DNA of 64,000 nt from Enterococcus ureasiticus (GCF_001730285.1 NZ_MIJZ01000012.1:248001-312000), one strand, 5' to 3'. Shown: positions 1-9,493, numbered from the stretch's first letter. Numbers and translations are program-made. The notes: generated by a model not told the origin, from the letters alone.

Positions 1-703
1 TAGTGATCACAATAACAGTGATCGATAAAACGGCCAGCTTATTCCAACTAGCAGAAGCCAAGCTCCCCATCGCCCAAAATGTCACGGTCTTCATCCCTTC
101 CGCATTATTGGCAAGATACACAATAAAACTCGAAATCGAACTGCAAAGAGCGCCGATCACTGAACCCGATAAAACCAATTTAACTGACGTCATCCGACCA
201 CCGATCCCTGATAAAACAAGGACTCCAAACGCCGCTGCCATCGCACCGACAAACGCACCAAAAGCCAGTCCAAATTGAGAAAAAATACTCCCTGTACCAA
301 ACCCAACCAAAATCGCAAAGGTCGCACCAAGTGAAGCACCCGAAGAAATCCCTAAAATATAAGGATCAGCTAGAGGATTTTGAACAACTGCCTGCATCAC
401 AGCACCCGTTATTGCCAAACCCATCCCTACAAAAACAGCTAAGATCACTCTTGGCGTTCGAACGAACCAAATAATATTGACCGCTGAATTACTAGTGATC
501 CCATCAAGCGATCCAAATCTACCACCAGATAGTTTAGTTAAGAGAATCTGAAATACATCTTCCATCGAAATATTCGCTTGCCCATTGATCAAAGAGTAAA
601 CGATCGAAAAGAAGATAAGCACCACTAATAATAAAAGAATCAACGGAAAAACATGCTGACTTTTAGTTTTGGTTCTTATATCACTTGCCTTGATTGCTTG
701 CAA
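1..703 (-). CDS. FecCD-family iron/siderophore ABC permease (partial, 3' end outside window)
   Basis: The minus strand is open from a TTG at 703 to the window edge, giving about 234 residues of a very hydrophobic protein. AGGAGG lies 9 bases upstream of this TTG, which decides the start. Visible family hallmarks are the segment TPRVILAVFVGMGLAITGAVMQ followed closely by NPLADPYILGISSGASLGA (residues about 82-125), the classic FecCD/BtuC permease signature, and several membrane helices. Such permeases form the membrane channel of ABC importers for ferric siderophores, haem or cobalamin. It lies 26 bases after the nitroreductase gene, so the two probably share the Fur-box promoter near 1421-1480. 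That favours iron-siderophore import as the role, but the substrate cannot be read from the sequence. The binding protein and ATPase are not in the window. Confidence 0.9.
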   Translation of the reverse strand, partial: MQAIKASDIRTKTKSQHVFPLILLLLVVLIFFSIVYSLINGQANISMEDVFQILLTKLSGGRFGSLDGITSNSAVNIIWFVRTPRVILAVFVGMGLAITGAVMQAVVQNPLADPYILGISSGASLGATFAILVGFGTGSIFSQFGLAFGAFVGAMAAAFGVLVLSGIGGRMTSVKLVLSGSVIGALCSSISSFIVYLANNAEGMKTVTFWAMGSLASASWNKLAVLSITVIVIT

Positions 704-729
704 AAAAATACGCCTCCTGTGTATCTGAA

Positions 730-1356
730 CTACTCATTACTTTCACTCATTTTTTTTAATTTATCAGACAGTTGAGCTGTCCAATGTTCCAACGGCTTTC
801 TGCGACTTGTCGGAATTTTCATTTTTTCATCTATTGCGCTGATATCAAGTAACCCGATAATTTGTCGATCCGCTGCCACTCCAACTGCCTCTTTGAATAT
901 TTCGTCAAAGATTACTGGAATCGTACGCCAAGTAACACCAATTTGTTTTGACCAAGCTGCTAATTGAAAGTTTTGGATAAACGCTGAAACGGCGCCAATT
1001 GCTTCCAAGTTCAATTTTTCACTTTCATGCTTAGGCGCTGTGACAATCAATGTTAAGGGAACATCCAGAAAATAATCACGGGTTCTTTTTTTAGCTGTTT
1101 CTAGATTTTGCTGATCGTAACGTGCCCACGTGTCTAATCGGTCATAGCTTGCCATGACTTTTTCTACGAATAACTGACGGTCTTGTGTCGTCTTGACGAT
1201 AATGACTTCCCACGGCTCTTCTTTCGAATGATAGGGGGCATAACTGGAACTTGTTAATAGTTCATCTATAACTTCCATAGAGATCGCTTGATCCGATAAT
1301 GTCCGAATCGTTCGGCGCGCTCTAATGACTTGTTCAATTGAATCAATGTCCATCAT
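730..1356 (-). CDS. Nitroreductase-family flavoprotein in iron-regulated operon
   Basis: A 208-residue protein with the nitroreductase-family start: an N-terminal helix followed by RRTIR (residues 14-18), which normally contacts FMN phosphate, then an SSSYAPYHSKEEPWEVIIV segment and a C-terminal region ending LEHW. The length fits the family. Members are FMN-dependent NAD(P)H oxidoreductases of the cytoplasm. Placed directly upstream of a FecCD permease and directly downstream of a Fur-box-like site, it may act in reductive iron release from an imported chelate, but that is inference from position only. It is the first gene of the short operon. The substrate is unknown. Confidence 0.85.
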   Translation of the reverse strand: MMDIDSIEQVIRARRTIRTLSDQAISMEVIDELLTSSSYAPYHSKEEPWEVIIVKTTQDRQLFVEKVMASYDRLDTWARYDQQNLETAKKRTRDYFLDVPLTLIVTAPKHESEKLNLEAIGAVSAFIQNFQLAAWSKQIGVTWRTIPVIFDEIFKEAVGVAADRQIIGLLDISAIDEKMKIPTSRRKPLEHWTAQLSDKLKKMSESNE

Positions 1357-1420
1357 TTTTCTCCTATTCTTTTATCATTTTATGCTTGATAGAGCTGTAG
1401 AATAAAACTTCACATCCGTT

Positions 1421-1480
1421 GACAATGAAAATCATTCTCAATTAGAAATTAAGAGTACCATTCCACTATTTTTTTTGCAA
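1421..1480 (-). promoter_or_regulatory. Promoter with Fur box for nitroreductase-permease operon
   Basis: On the minus strand TTGCAA (1475-1480) and TACTCT (1452-1457) are separated by 17 bases. Immediately downstream, 1421-1439 matches the 19-base Fur consensus at 16 of 19 positions (plus-strand text gacaatgaaaatcattctc). An operator at this spot would block initiation or early elongation under iron-replete conditions. The match and spacing are seen directly; repression by Fur is inferred. Confidence 0.75.
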
Positions 1481-1506
1481 GTCTATTTTCTATTTTTACA
1501 ACAAAA

Positions 1507-1549
1507 AAGCCGTAGATAAAATCATTCCACATGATTTTATCTACGGCTT
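1507..1549 (-). terminator. Rho-independent terminator after hdeD-like gene
   Basis: There are perfect 19-base inverted arms at 1507-1525 and 1531-1549 with a 5-base loop. Read on the minus strand the hairpin is followed by a T tract (the A run 1503-1508 on the plus strand). It ends the HdeD-like transcript before the Fur-regulated promoter. Confidence 0.9.
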
Positions 1550-1568
1550 AAATTTTATCCATTCACTT

Positions 1569-2105
1569 TTAATTGATTTTACGCAATTGGAAGTAAGAAA
1601 CGATTTCGCCAATTCCCATAAAAATCAAAATACCACCAAATAATTGGAAAAGTACTAGCAAACTACTAAATGGATTAAATGTTAAAACCAATCCAGCAAT
1701 AATCAAAATTACACTGTAAATCAGCATCGGCAACCAGCTAACATTGACATATGTGCGTAAATTGAATGATTGAATAGCACGAGTGACCCCAACAATCACG
1801 ATCACTAAACCTAGGAAAATCGGTAAAATACTTACGATTCCTTTTGCAAAAACAAGCACGATGCCCGCAATCACTAGTAAAACAATTCCACCAAGAAAAC
1901 TCATTCCATAAGTTCCAGTTGCTTTTTTGACTTTAAAACCATCATAAAGATTTAATACACCCATAATTGCAATATAAGCAGATATAAAATAGACAGCTAA
2001 TTGGAATACACTTCTTGGGTTAATCACAACCAACAAGCCAAAAATCATATAAACAATTCCTCGTAACAATGTATACTTCCTTAATTGTTCCATAACGTTA
2101 TTCAT
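1569..2105 (-). CDS. HdeD-family (DUF308) multipass membrane protein
   Basis: A hydrophobic protein of 178 residues with about six predicted membrane helices in the paired pattern of HdeD/DUF308 proteins (GIVYMIFGLLVVINPRSVFQ near the start, a similar GLVLTFNPFSSLL unit near the end). The open frame begins at 2120, but its first codons read ATG GAG GGG. The GGAGGGG there is evidently the ribosome site of the ATG at 2105, so the start is placed at 2105. HdeD relatives are linked to acid or general stress in enteric bacteria; the role in cocci is not established. It is a single-gene transcript ended by the hairpin at 1507-1549. Confidence 0.8.
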   Translation of the reverse strand: MNNVMEQLRKYTLLRGIVYMIFGLLVVINPRSVFQLAVYFISAYIAIMGVLNLYDGFKVKKATGTYGMSFLGGIVLLVIAGIVLVFAKGIVSILPIFLGLVIVIVGVTRAIQSFNLRTYVNVSWLPMLIYSVILIIAGLVLTFNPFSSLLVLFQLFGGILIFMGIGEIVSYFQLRKIN

Positions 2106-2587
2106 TATTATCCCCTCCATTAATGCTTTACTTGTTTTCTAATTATATTGTATAGAATTTTTTTGAATAAAACGAGTAATATGAATTATTAATTGTTATT
2201 TTTATGAATTAAGACCTTTATTGCAATGATATATTGGACTGATTTTTTAAATACTACGTCAAAACAGAATATACTAAATGTATTTTCTATAACAAAAATT
2301 CTTTTATTTCAATAGGGGTTGATGGATTTTTTATTCTAATTTTCGTACGTGGTAATAAACTCTACTTTCCTTCCGCAAACCTATTCTCTATTTGTGTCTA
2401 CTTTATTGACATTTATCCAACAGTGGGAGCAGAAGCAACCTCTATTTATTCTATATTTTCGGACCTTTTCCCATATTTGTGCGATCATTTTTTTGTTTAT
2501 GATTATTACAATAGTACTCATTTTTTTCATATTATCCGAATTTTAAATAACTAGCATGTCCTTTAGATGTCTCAATCACCGTAATGT
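2106..2587. other. Intergenic region, no gene seen
   Basis: AT-rich spacer between the end of the glycan locus and the HdeD-like gene. It holds the GGAGGGG ribosome site at 2111-2117. A 65-codon plus-strand frame at 2349-2546 lacks a ribosome site and looks like chance. No convincing terminator hairpin is visible directly after the last glycan gene. Confidence 0.6.
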
Positions 2588-3226
2588 TCAGCTTTCTTTT
2601 TCGTTTCCTTTAAATTCTTGCATTGTTGCATGACCTTGTGCACTAATACCTTCTCTAGTTATCAGTTTCACAACTGTCAAGCAGATAACTTTTATGTCAT
2701 GAAAAAAAGACAGATGAGTTACATAATGAACATCTAACTTCAATTTTTCTTCCCAGCTTAATAAGTTACGACCACTAACTTGCGCCAGACCAGTTAATCC
2801 CGGCTTCACTAGATGTCTTTTTTGTTGTTCCGTTGTATATAATGGTAAGTATTTTACTAATAAGGGTCTTGGACCTACAAGTGACATATCTCCGATAAAG
2901 ACATTCCATAGCTCTGGTAACTCATCTAAACTAGTAGTTCTTAAAAATCGACCGAACGGTGTTAAACGTACATCATCAGAAAGTAGTTTCCCTTGATCAT
3001 CTCTCTTATTGTTCATTGTCCGAAACTTATAGAGCTTAAATATTTCCCCATTTTTCCCTGGACGATCTTGACAAAATAGTACAGGTCTTCCAATTATCAC
3101 TCCTACTAATAGATAAAGTAACAGAAACAATGGACTAAGCATGATAAGTGTTATTCCTGACAAAACGATATCTATAAGCCGTTTCATAATCAACTGATAC
3201 CAGTTAAATTTAATTCTTTTTCTCAT
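2588..3226 (-). CDS. PglC/EpsL-like monotopic phosphosugar transferase initiating lipid-linked glycan assembly
   Basis: A 212-residue small bacterial sugar transferase. One N-terminal hydrophobic segment (residues about 14-48) is followed by the family core: QDRPGKNGEIFKLYKFRTM, then SLDELPELWNVFIGDMSLVGPRPLL (residues about 98-123) with the catalytic Asp-Glu pair, then PGLTGLAQVSGRN and a C-terminal GHATMQEFKG. Length and C-terminus resemble Campylobacter PglC more than the long WbaP type. It should transfer a sugar phosphate from a UDP-sugar to undecaprenyl phosphate on the inner membrane face. The same locus carries PglF-, PglE- and PglD-like genes, so UDP-diacetylbacillosamine or a close analogue is the likely donor. 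It is the last gene of the operon; AAAGGAG lies 8 bases before the ATG. Confidence 0.85.
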   Translation of the reverse strand: MRKRIKFNWYQLIMKRLIDIVLSGITLIMLSPLFLLLYLLVGVIIGRPVLFCQDRPGKNGEIFKLYKFRTMNNKRDDQGKLLSDDVRLTPFGRFLRTTSLDELPELWNVFIGDMSLVGPRPLLVKYLPLYTTEQQKRHLVKPGLTGLAQVSGRNLLSWEEKLKLDVHYVTHLSFFHDIKVICLTVVKLITREGISAQGHATMQEFKGNEKES

Positions 3227-3334
3227 TCAGCTTTCTCCTTTGCTGTTTTCTTTTTATTGTCCTAGTAGCTGTCTTAACACTTAGGTACAAGCTAGAAAGA
3301 CTTAACATACATATTTCTAGTAAAATTTTTATCG

Positions 3335-4297
3335 TTACTGTTGTAAACTTTTTGCAAGTTCTTTTTGAACACGTGAAAGCTCAGCTTCCGGAATGAGCTG
3401 ATAGGAGCCGCCGTCAATCATCGCTCCTTCACCTTGCATATAGTCTCCCCTAATATTGACGAGTGCAGAGTGATAATTTTGTTCAATATCTCGCATTTCC
3501 TCTAGAGTTAAATTAGTCTGCATATTTTCACCTAATACATTCAAAATAGATTGGTACTTGGTCACATTAGAGAGGTTTAATAACTTTTTACTGATCGCTT
3601 CCAGTACAATTCGCTGTCGTTCTTGTCGTCCGTAATCGCCTCGAGGGTCTTCTTTTCTCATCCGTGTATATTGTAATGCTTCAAGTCCTCCCATTTTCAA
3701 CTCGCCTACTGGATAATCAAACTTAGCATAAGTAAATGCGGTTGGGTTCATCACCGTTATTCCACCTAAAACATCAACCAAATCTGACATTCCTTTCATG
3801 TTTAGCCAAATATAATAATGGATTGGAATATTTAGGAGATTCTCTGTTGTGTCCATTGCCATCGCCGCACCGCCAAAAGCATACGCATGATTAATTTTAT
3901 CTGGAAAACCTTTACCACTAATTTCTGTGTATGTATCCCGTGGAACGCTCATAAGTAAGGTTTCTTTTTTCTTCTGATTCACGGTTGCCACCATCATCGT
4001 ATCTGAACGTCCAATATCCGTCCTGCCAAAATCTCCTGTATCAATCCCCATAATTAAGACAGAAAAAGGTTTACCTGTTACAATATCATCTTTCTTATGA
4101 TCAAATGATGAGGCGCCCCGCATTTCAATTGGTACATCGTTATGGATGGCATTGGATGTTTTTTTTACATCCCAATAAATTTTTCCAATACAGGCAGCAG
4201 CAACAATTACAATAACAAGGAGAAGAAAAAGAAATCCCCACAGAAAGGTCAGCCACCCTTTTCTTTTCTTCCGCTCAGGTTTGTTCTTTTTTTTCAT
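3335..4297 (-). CDS. LytR-CpsA-Psr (LCP) family glycan ligase
   Basis: A 320-residue protein with a lysine-rich cytoplasmic tail, one membrane helix (about 15-37) and an extracellular LCP domain. Visible LCP signatures are the VLIMGIDTG strand, GRSDTMMVATV, MSVPRDTY and the late arginine-rich RMRKEDPRGDYGRQERQR motif that binds pyrophosphate. LCP enzymes move undecaprenyl-linked polymers onto peptidoglycan. Here it presumably anchors the polysaccharide made by this locus to the wall. It sits 24 bases after cpsB with its own AAGGAG site, in the same orientation as the whole operon. Confidence 0.88.
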   Translation of the reverse strand: MKKKNKPERKKRKGWLTFLWGFLFLLLVIVIVAAACIGKIYWDVKKTSNAIHNDVPIEMRGASSFDHKKDDIVTGKPFSVLIMGIDTGDFGRTDIGRSDTMMVATVNQKKKETLLMSVPRDTYTEISGKGFPDKINHAYAFGGAAMAMDTTENLLNIPIHYYIWLNMKGMSDLVDVLGGITVMNPTAFTYAKFDYPVGELKMGGLEALQYTRMRKEDPRGDYGRQERQRIVLEAISKKLLNLSNVTKYQSILNVLGENMQTNLTLEEMRDIEQNYHSALVNIRGDYMQGEGAMIDGGSYQLIPEAELSRVQKELAKSLQQ

Positions 4298-4321
4298 CTC
4301 AACTAACTCCTTTTCAGTTTC

Positions 4322-5086
4322 TTAATTAAATAGCCAAAACTTCTTATGTGAAATAGGTCGATAGCTTGGCATTATTATCGTTTGACCCGCTAAAACATTT
4401 TCCGCAGTTGTTTTCCATTCCTGTACTTTTGCTATTCCTTTGGTTCGCTCAATAACCTTATAGGCTTCTCTCAAATAAAAATCTCGCTCTTGTCGACGAT
4501 GGGCATCTGAAGCAAGCATATGAATCAAGCCATGATCAACCATTTTTTCAGCTGTTGTTTGAATTTGTTTTCCATAAAGCCCTAAAAGACTCGGTGCTGT
4601 TACCTGTGTCAATGCACCTAATTCAATAAAGGGAATAAGTTTATTCGGATCTTTAATAAAACCAAGATTGCATTCTGGGTGAACAATAATGGGAATCGTT
4701 CCTTTTTTTATTACTTTTTCAATCAGCGTCACCGCATAAAAAGGAACTTCCTGCTTAGGGAATTCTAGTAAAAAATAACGCTTCTTGGGATCGATGAATT
4801 GAATTTTATCTGTTTCTATCTGGTGCATCAGCTCCCCTGTCAAACGTACTTCCTGCCCAGCATATAAGGTTAACGGAAGCTTTCGCTTATCTAGTTCTTG
4901 CTGTAATTGCTGCACTTTCGGAGCAATGAACATACGTGTATTAGGATACTGTAAAGAATAATGCGGAGTACAAACGATACGCAAGATTCCATCTGCCACT
5001 GCTTTTTCTGCCATTTCAAGTGACTCTTCTATTGTTTTAGGACCATCATCTATCCCTGGAAGAATATGGCAATGTAAATCAATCAT
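4322..5086 (-). CDS. cpsB: CpsB/YwqE-type PHP-domain tyrosine-protein phosphatase
   Basis: A 254-residue metal-dependent phosphatase of the PHP superfamily. Metal ligands are visible as HCHILPGIDDGP (residues 4-15), a central HPECN and a C-terminal SDAHRR. CpsB dephosphorylates the tyrosine-rich tail of the CpsD kinase and so tunes capsule or EPS polymerisation. The partner kinase with a tyrosine tail is encoded in the same operon at 17232-17957. Its placement near the operon end, away from cpsCD, is less usual than the streptococcal cpsABCD order. The AAAAGGAG site upstream supports the start. Confidence 0.88.
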   Translation of the reverse strand: MIDLHCHILPGIDDGPKTIEESLEMAEKAVADGILRIVCTPHYSLQYPNTRMFIAPKVQQLQQELDKRKLPLTLYAGQEVRLTGELMHQIETDKIQFIDPKKRYFLLEFPKQEVPFYAVTLIEKVIKKGTIPIIVHPECNLGFIKDPNKLIPFIELGALTQVTAPSLLGLYGKQIQTTAEKMVDHGLIHMLASDAHRRQERDFYLREAYKVIERTKGIAKVQEWKTTAENVLAGQTIIMPSYRPISHKKFWLFN

Positions 5087-5268
5087 TTACGTCTCTCCTT
5101 TTTATTTACTGAACCAAATTTTGATTATTGCTTGTCAAATGATTGAAAGAGATAACTCTTACTACACATTCGCTTCTATATCTCATAATAATTTCAGCCT
5201 CGTTTTAAAGTCTTCCGTTCTTAAAAATTTTTGCTATTATTTAATGTTATCGCTAATACAATCCGTGT

Positions 5269-5802
5269 TTATTTCGTTAAGAGCACCCATACTTGTTGAT
5301 AAAAGTCGTCTTTTTCCTGATTGGCTTCTACTACTTTTTTAAGTGTTTTTGTGTTTTCAATAGATGCACCTGATTTTAGTTGCGCATGTTCTGCAATTGT
5401 CCCGTCAGTACGAATAGCATCTTGGTATAAATTTGTGAGCGTTGCTAAAATATAGCATTTATCACTTGCTTCCTCTAATACCTTCAACTGCTGTTCTTTT
5501 TCCATTTTATTTTCTATCTTATCTACTTCGACTCGTTGTTGGCTCAACTGTCCCATAGTCACATTAGGTTTGAGAAAAATCTGTTCGTCATCCACAAATA
5601 AAGAGGCTATCGACGAATCCGACTTCTCTATTGTTTCTTGTACAACCTGAGTAGAAAGAATCTCCTGATTTCTTTTTTTGCTATAAAGAAAACCGATACT
5701 AATTGTCATTATCATAACTAGTGCTGATAAGATTACTAAAAGTTTTTTGTAATTGATTTTCTTTGTTTTTTTTCTCCTTACCTCTTTGCGTATATAAGAC
5801 AT
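5269..5802 (-). CDS. Unknown bitopic membrane protein of the glycan locus
   Basis: About 177 residues: a strongly basic N-terminus (RKEVRRKKTKKINYKK), one membrane helix (about 24-43 by this start) and an outward, charged, helix-prone domain of about 130 residues with no motif I recognise. AAAGGAG precedes a TTG-GTG-ATG series; the ATG at 5802 has the best spacing. Located between a glycosyltransferase and cpsB in a continuous operon, it may be an accessory assembly or length-control protein, but that is only context. Confidence 0.6.
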   Translation of the reverse strand: MSYIRKEVRRKKTKKINYKKLLVILSALVMIMTISIGFLYSKKRNQEILSTQVVQETIEKSDSSIASLFVDDEQIFLKPNVTMGQLSQQRVEVDKIENKMEKEQQLKVLEEASDKCYILATLTNLYQDAIRTDGTIAEHAQLKSGASIENTKTLKKVVEANQEKDDFYQQVWVLLTK

Positions 5803-5836
5803 CACCAAAAACTCCTTTATATTTATGTAGTATTAT

Positions 5837-6982
5837 TTATGTTTGATTTGTTGCGTTTGTGAGAACAGATTCATAAAGCTCTTTATAACTAGCAGTTACT
5901 GTTGACCATGTAAATTGACTAGTCTGCTCTTGTGTATTTGACGATAATCTTTCGTAATTTGCTAAGACTTTTAGTATTTTACTCGCAATATCCAGCTCCG
6001 AATGGGGATCTGCTGAATAGCCAACGAGTCCTTCTTCAAAAAAACCATCAATCCCTTGATTTTTAGTATAGATAATTGGTGTATTTTGAAGTAGCGACTC
6101 AATATAAAACAAGCCGAAAGTTTCTTGATATGAAACCATCACCGAAATATCTGCTGCTCGGATTTCTTGGATTAATTCAGCTTTGTCCATTCGAGGTATA
6201 ATTTTGACAAAATCAAACGATTGTAATTGCTTTAACAAATGCTGGTGCGTCTTTTCCTTTTGCACACCACCTATAATGCGATAGTCGATATCAATTCCTT
6301 CAGTCATACGTAGATGCTCAAGTGCCTTGCAAACAGTCAGCTGATTTTTATTTTTATCAATCCAAGCGGCAGTCAAAACGACCAGCTTTCCAGCCTCTTT
6401 CCGTTTTTTAGGTACAGAAACTCCATCAAAGTAAAATTCATCAATCCCATTAGGTATCACTGTAGATTTTGCTTCCAGCTGCGCTCGAATCCCTTCAGGT
6501 ACATAGGTATCAAACAAATTTTTTTTTAGTGTTGGCGAAATAAAAATAATTTTAGAGGCATGGAGTAAGATAGTCAGTCCTACTTTTCTTAAATGAAGCA
6601 TGTATTTGAAAAAAATATTGATATCCGTTCCTCTAACCGCGACAACATAAGGAATTTTTTTTTCTTGGTAAGCTCTATAAGCTAAGTAACCATTAGAGAA
6701 CAATGTATGGGCATGAATAATGTCTGGCTTCTTATCCTCTAAGTAGGCCATAAAATCATTCTGTGCTTTCTCATGTTTTATATGGAAAAAGTAACGATTC
6801 CATTTATCATATACTTGTCTTATATCCACATAGTCATCATAATCTATGCTATCTTGATGAACGTAAGGTACAAATTTATAAACCCGTTGATCCACCCCAG
6901 ATTGAAATAAATTGTCTACAATTGATTTATAGATAGTATTCGTATGGCCTGAATTCACATGAATCACATTCACGATTGTCAC
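5837..6982 (-). CDS. GT4-family glycosyltransferase
   Basis: A 381-residue GT-B fold glycosyltransferase. The N-terminal half opens with IVNVIHVNSGHTN and contains DIIHAHTLFSNGYLAY. The C-terminal donor domain has the GT4 pattern VLTAAWIDKNKNQLTV, then YQETFGLFYIESLLQNTPII with the E-x7-E motif. It transfers one nucleotide-activated sugar to the growing lipid-linked repeat unit in the cytoplasm; the sugar cannot be predicted. It starts with GTG behind a weak AGAGAGA site; a second GTG three codons later is an alternative. Confidence 0.82.
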   Translation of the reverse strand: MTIVNVIHVNSGHTNTIYKSIVDNLFQSGVDQRVYKFVPYVHQDSIDYDDYVDIRQVYDKWNRYFFHIKHEKAQNDFMAYLEDKKPDIIHAHTLFSNGYLAYRAYQEKKIPYVVAVRGTDINIFFKYMLHLRKVGLTILLHASKIIFISPTLKKNLFDTYVPEGIRAQLEAKSTVIPNGIDEFYFDGVSVPKKRKEAGKLVVLTAAWIDKNKNQLTVCKALEHLRMTEGIDIDYRIIGGVQKEKTHQHLLKQLQSFDFVKIIPRMDKAELIQEIRAADISVMVSYQETFGLFYIESLLQNTPIIYTKNQGIDGFFEEGLVGYSADPHSELDIASKILKVLANYERLSSNTQEQTSQFTWSTVTASYKELYESVLTNATNQT

Positions 6983-7053
6983 TTCTCTCTTTTTAAAATA
7001 GTCGTTGCTATAGTTTTTTTGCTTATCCAGTAATGACGGTGTAGGTTCTTTAT

Positions 7054-8274
7054 TTATGACAAAAGTGTTTTTCTACTAGGTTCTTTTTTGAAAACAACGA
7101 TTACCAACTGCATGAATAATTTGATAACCGAAGCCAATGAAAAGGCCCAAGCAAACCCTATTAGTCCATTACGGTGACTAAGCACAATCGATAGTACGCC
7201 ATAAAAAATTAAATAAATCACTTGGATCACCATTTGATAATGGATTGAATATTTTTTTAAAATAAATGGATGTAGTACGCTATAGATCACATTTAACAAA
7301 ATGCCTATCGTCACAATAGGAAGTAACGGTTTTGCTTCGTGTGCATAATTAGGATACAATATCGTCACTAAATAATTAGATAACGTTATTAAAATAAAGT
7401 AACTAGGAATGACAATTCCCAGCATGATAGCATACAAGGTCAATATCTTTTTTCGCGCAAAACCAATTGTTTGGTTTGTTGTATAAGACAAAAGAACGCT
7501 TGACATTGGTGTAATCATCATCGTTAAGATTTTCGAAAGTGATGAAGCTGCATAATAAACACCCATACTTGTAGCTCCTAACAACGGTGTAATAACAAAT
7601 CGATCCAAATAATTCGCGACATTTGCAAACCCATTAGAGGTACTTAATGAAAAAAATTCACGCCACATTTTTGTATCTACTTTTTTTGAGAATGTTGTGA
7701 AACATTCAATTAGCAAATTATTTTTAGAACCCCATTGGTAAAGGAGTCCGCCAATTTCTCCTGCTAGAAAAATCCACACCCAACTCGAGGTAAAATAAAA
7801 GATTATACCGCCTATGAGATAGCCGCAAACTAAACAAAAATTTAAGCGTAAAACTTTATTGTACGTTAAAGAAATACGATAATCGACCGTTGTATAGGCT
7901 CTTAGATTCGCTAATCCAGTAAACAAAACAAACAGACAATTTGTTCCTAATGAAAAGGCAGAACCATAATAAAAACTTAACAGCGCCATAATAACTAGTG
8001 AAGCAATCATAGTTAATTGACTCAATAACGAAAAATCTACGTCTTCATGTTGCTTAAGCATTCGAACATTTCCAAGTGTATTTCCCAAAAATAAAATGAT
8101 CATATTATTCATTCCATAAAGCGCAATGATCTGCCCAAATAGTTCATCAGGTAATTTTCTTGAAAGGTAAGGAAAGACAAGAAGTTGTATCACAGTCATT
8201 ACAAGCATCACCGAAAGTAAATTAATTAAAATATCTTTCACAATTTCCTTATATCTCATTATCTTTACCAGCAT
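7054..8274 (-). CDS. Wzx-type polysaccharide flippase
   Basis: A 406-residue polytopic protein with about 12 membrane helices and the layout of MOP/PST-superfamily flippases. It includes SLSTSNGFANVANYLDRFVITPLLGATSMGVYYAASSL in the middle, the region typical of Wzx/RfbX proteins. It would flip undecaprenyl-linked repeat units across the membrane for polymerisation by the Wzy protein at 10744-12012. GAGGAG lies 8 bases upstream of the ATG at 8274. Confidence 0.82.
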   Translation of the reverse strand: MLVKIMRYKEIVKDILINLLSVMLVMTVIQLLVFPYLSRKLPDELFGQIIALYGMNNMIILFLGNTLGNVRMLKQHEDVDFSLLSQLTMIASLVIMALLSFYYGSAFSLGTNCLFVLFTGLANLRAYTTVDYRISLTYNKVLRLNFCLVCGYLIGGIIFYFTSSWVWIFLAGEIGGLLYQWGSKNNLLIECFTTFSKKVDTKMWREFFSLSTSNGFANVANYLDRFVITPLLGATSMGVYYAASSLSKILTMMITPMSSVLLSYTTNQTIGFARKKILTLYAIMLGIVIPSYFILITLSNYLVTILYPNYAHEAKPLLPIVTIGILLNVIYSVLHPFILKKYSIHYQMVIQVIYLIFYGVLSIVLSHRNGLIGFAWAFSLASVIKLFMQLVIVVFKKEPSRKTLLS

Positions 8275-8416
8275 TGACTTTACTCCTCTCGTTCCATTGC
8301 TAATCGCTACAAAGTAATCGATCTTTCTTTAACCATTTCTTATTCCTATCTCATAATCTGAATTCTCTTTCAACTAGTCAACTCTTAGAATAGACGACTA
8401 CTTATACATGTATGTG

Positions 8417-9493
8417 TTAGTTATTTTTATTAACTGCTTGACCCTTAACATTTATGTAAAACGTTTCTAGTTTGTGCAATAAAGATAATAGCGTATAATT
8501 TTTCGTTTTTAAGACAGTAATATATACTTTTTCTTTTGGAGTCAAATAAGTATAGTTCACTTTCTTCAAACAAGTATGGTATGGTTCTGTCTGTAACAAT
8601 TCATTTAACTGATTTTTATGAGGGGGTTCAGTTGCTATTTTCCAAAAAGAATCATAATAGATATGAATGCCAACTAACCGTTTAATCACTAAGGCCTCAT
8701 CATAAATACTTGGCTTATCAAATTTTTGATGAAATATTTCAATTTCTCGATACGCCTTTTCAAATTCCTCAATGATTTTCGTATTTGGTCTATTCGTGAC
8801 ACTCTCACTATTTTTTCTGTAATCATGAACTACTGAATCAATAAACATGATTTTTTTTGCATACTCGACGAAATATAAGTTAAAAAGATTGTCTTCCATT
8901 CGTGTCAATTGCTCATTAAAGGTCAAATTGTGCTGAATCACTACGGATCGTCGATACAACTTCCCGTGATTTCCTGATGCTAAAAATTGCGGATAATAAT
9001 CGGTAATCCCTTTAGCATAATGCTGCAACTGTAAACATTGCCGGTCAGCTTCTGTAAATAGCTCATTAGAAGTATGCCAAAATTGGTTTTTAATTTGCTT
9101 ATCGGGAAAATGGATCATCAGCGAAAATAACAGCAGATCAAGATCTGATTCTTTCTCAATTGCTCTCACCATAGTTTCAACAGCACGACATTCCAACCAA
9201 TCATCTGCATCGAGAAAACATAAAAATTCCCCTTTTGCTTTTTTAATACCTAAATTTCGAGCACTTGAAACACCGCCATTTTCCTTATGATAAACGACAC
9301 AATTTTCGTACATCGAAGCAAACTCTTCACAAATTGTTCCAGTTTCATCTTGAAAATTATTGTCATCAATTAGCAATATTTCGAAATAGATTGCATCTGC
9401 CGTTTGTTCAATTAAACTGGTAAGGCATTTCAACAAATAAGCTTTGTGTGTTTTGTAAATGGGAACAATGATACTAATTACTGGTGAACACAT
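8417..9493 (-). CDS. GT2-family glycosyltransferase
   Basis: A GT-A fold family 2 transferase of 358 residues. It starts MCSPVISIIVPIYKTHK and has SSARNLGIKKAKGEFLCFLDADDWLE carrying the metal-binding D-A-D motif, with a helical C-terminal half. The frame is open to 9535, but the ATG at 9493 starts exactly at the conserved first strand and has GAAAGGG upstream, so that start is preferred. It adds a sugar to the lipid-linked repeat unit. Confidence 0.82.
   Translation of the reverse strand: MCSPVISIIVPIYKTHKAYLLKCLTSLIEQTADAIYFEILLIDDNNFQDETGTICEEFASMYENCVVYHKENGGVSSARNLGIKKAKGEFLCFLDADDWLECRAVETMVRAIEKESDLDLLLFSLMIHFPDKQIKNQFWHTSNELFTEADRQCLQLQHYAKGITDYYPQFLASGNHGKLYRRSVVIQHNLTFNEQLTRMEDNLFNLYFVEYAKKIMFIDSVVHDYRKNSESVTNRPNTKIIEEFEKAYREIEIFHQKFDKPSIYDEALVIKRLVGIHIYYDSFWKIATEPPHKNQLNELLQTEPYHTCLKKVNYTYLTPKEKVYITVLKTKNYTLLSLLHKLETFYINVKGQAVNKNN

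Noticed and set aside
2349-2546. 65-codon hydrophobic plus-strand frame
   Set aside because: No ribosome site, AT-rich composition gives chance phenylalanine/isoleucine-rich frames, no similarity recognised.
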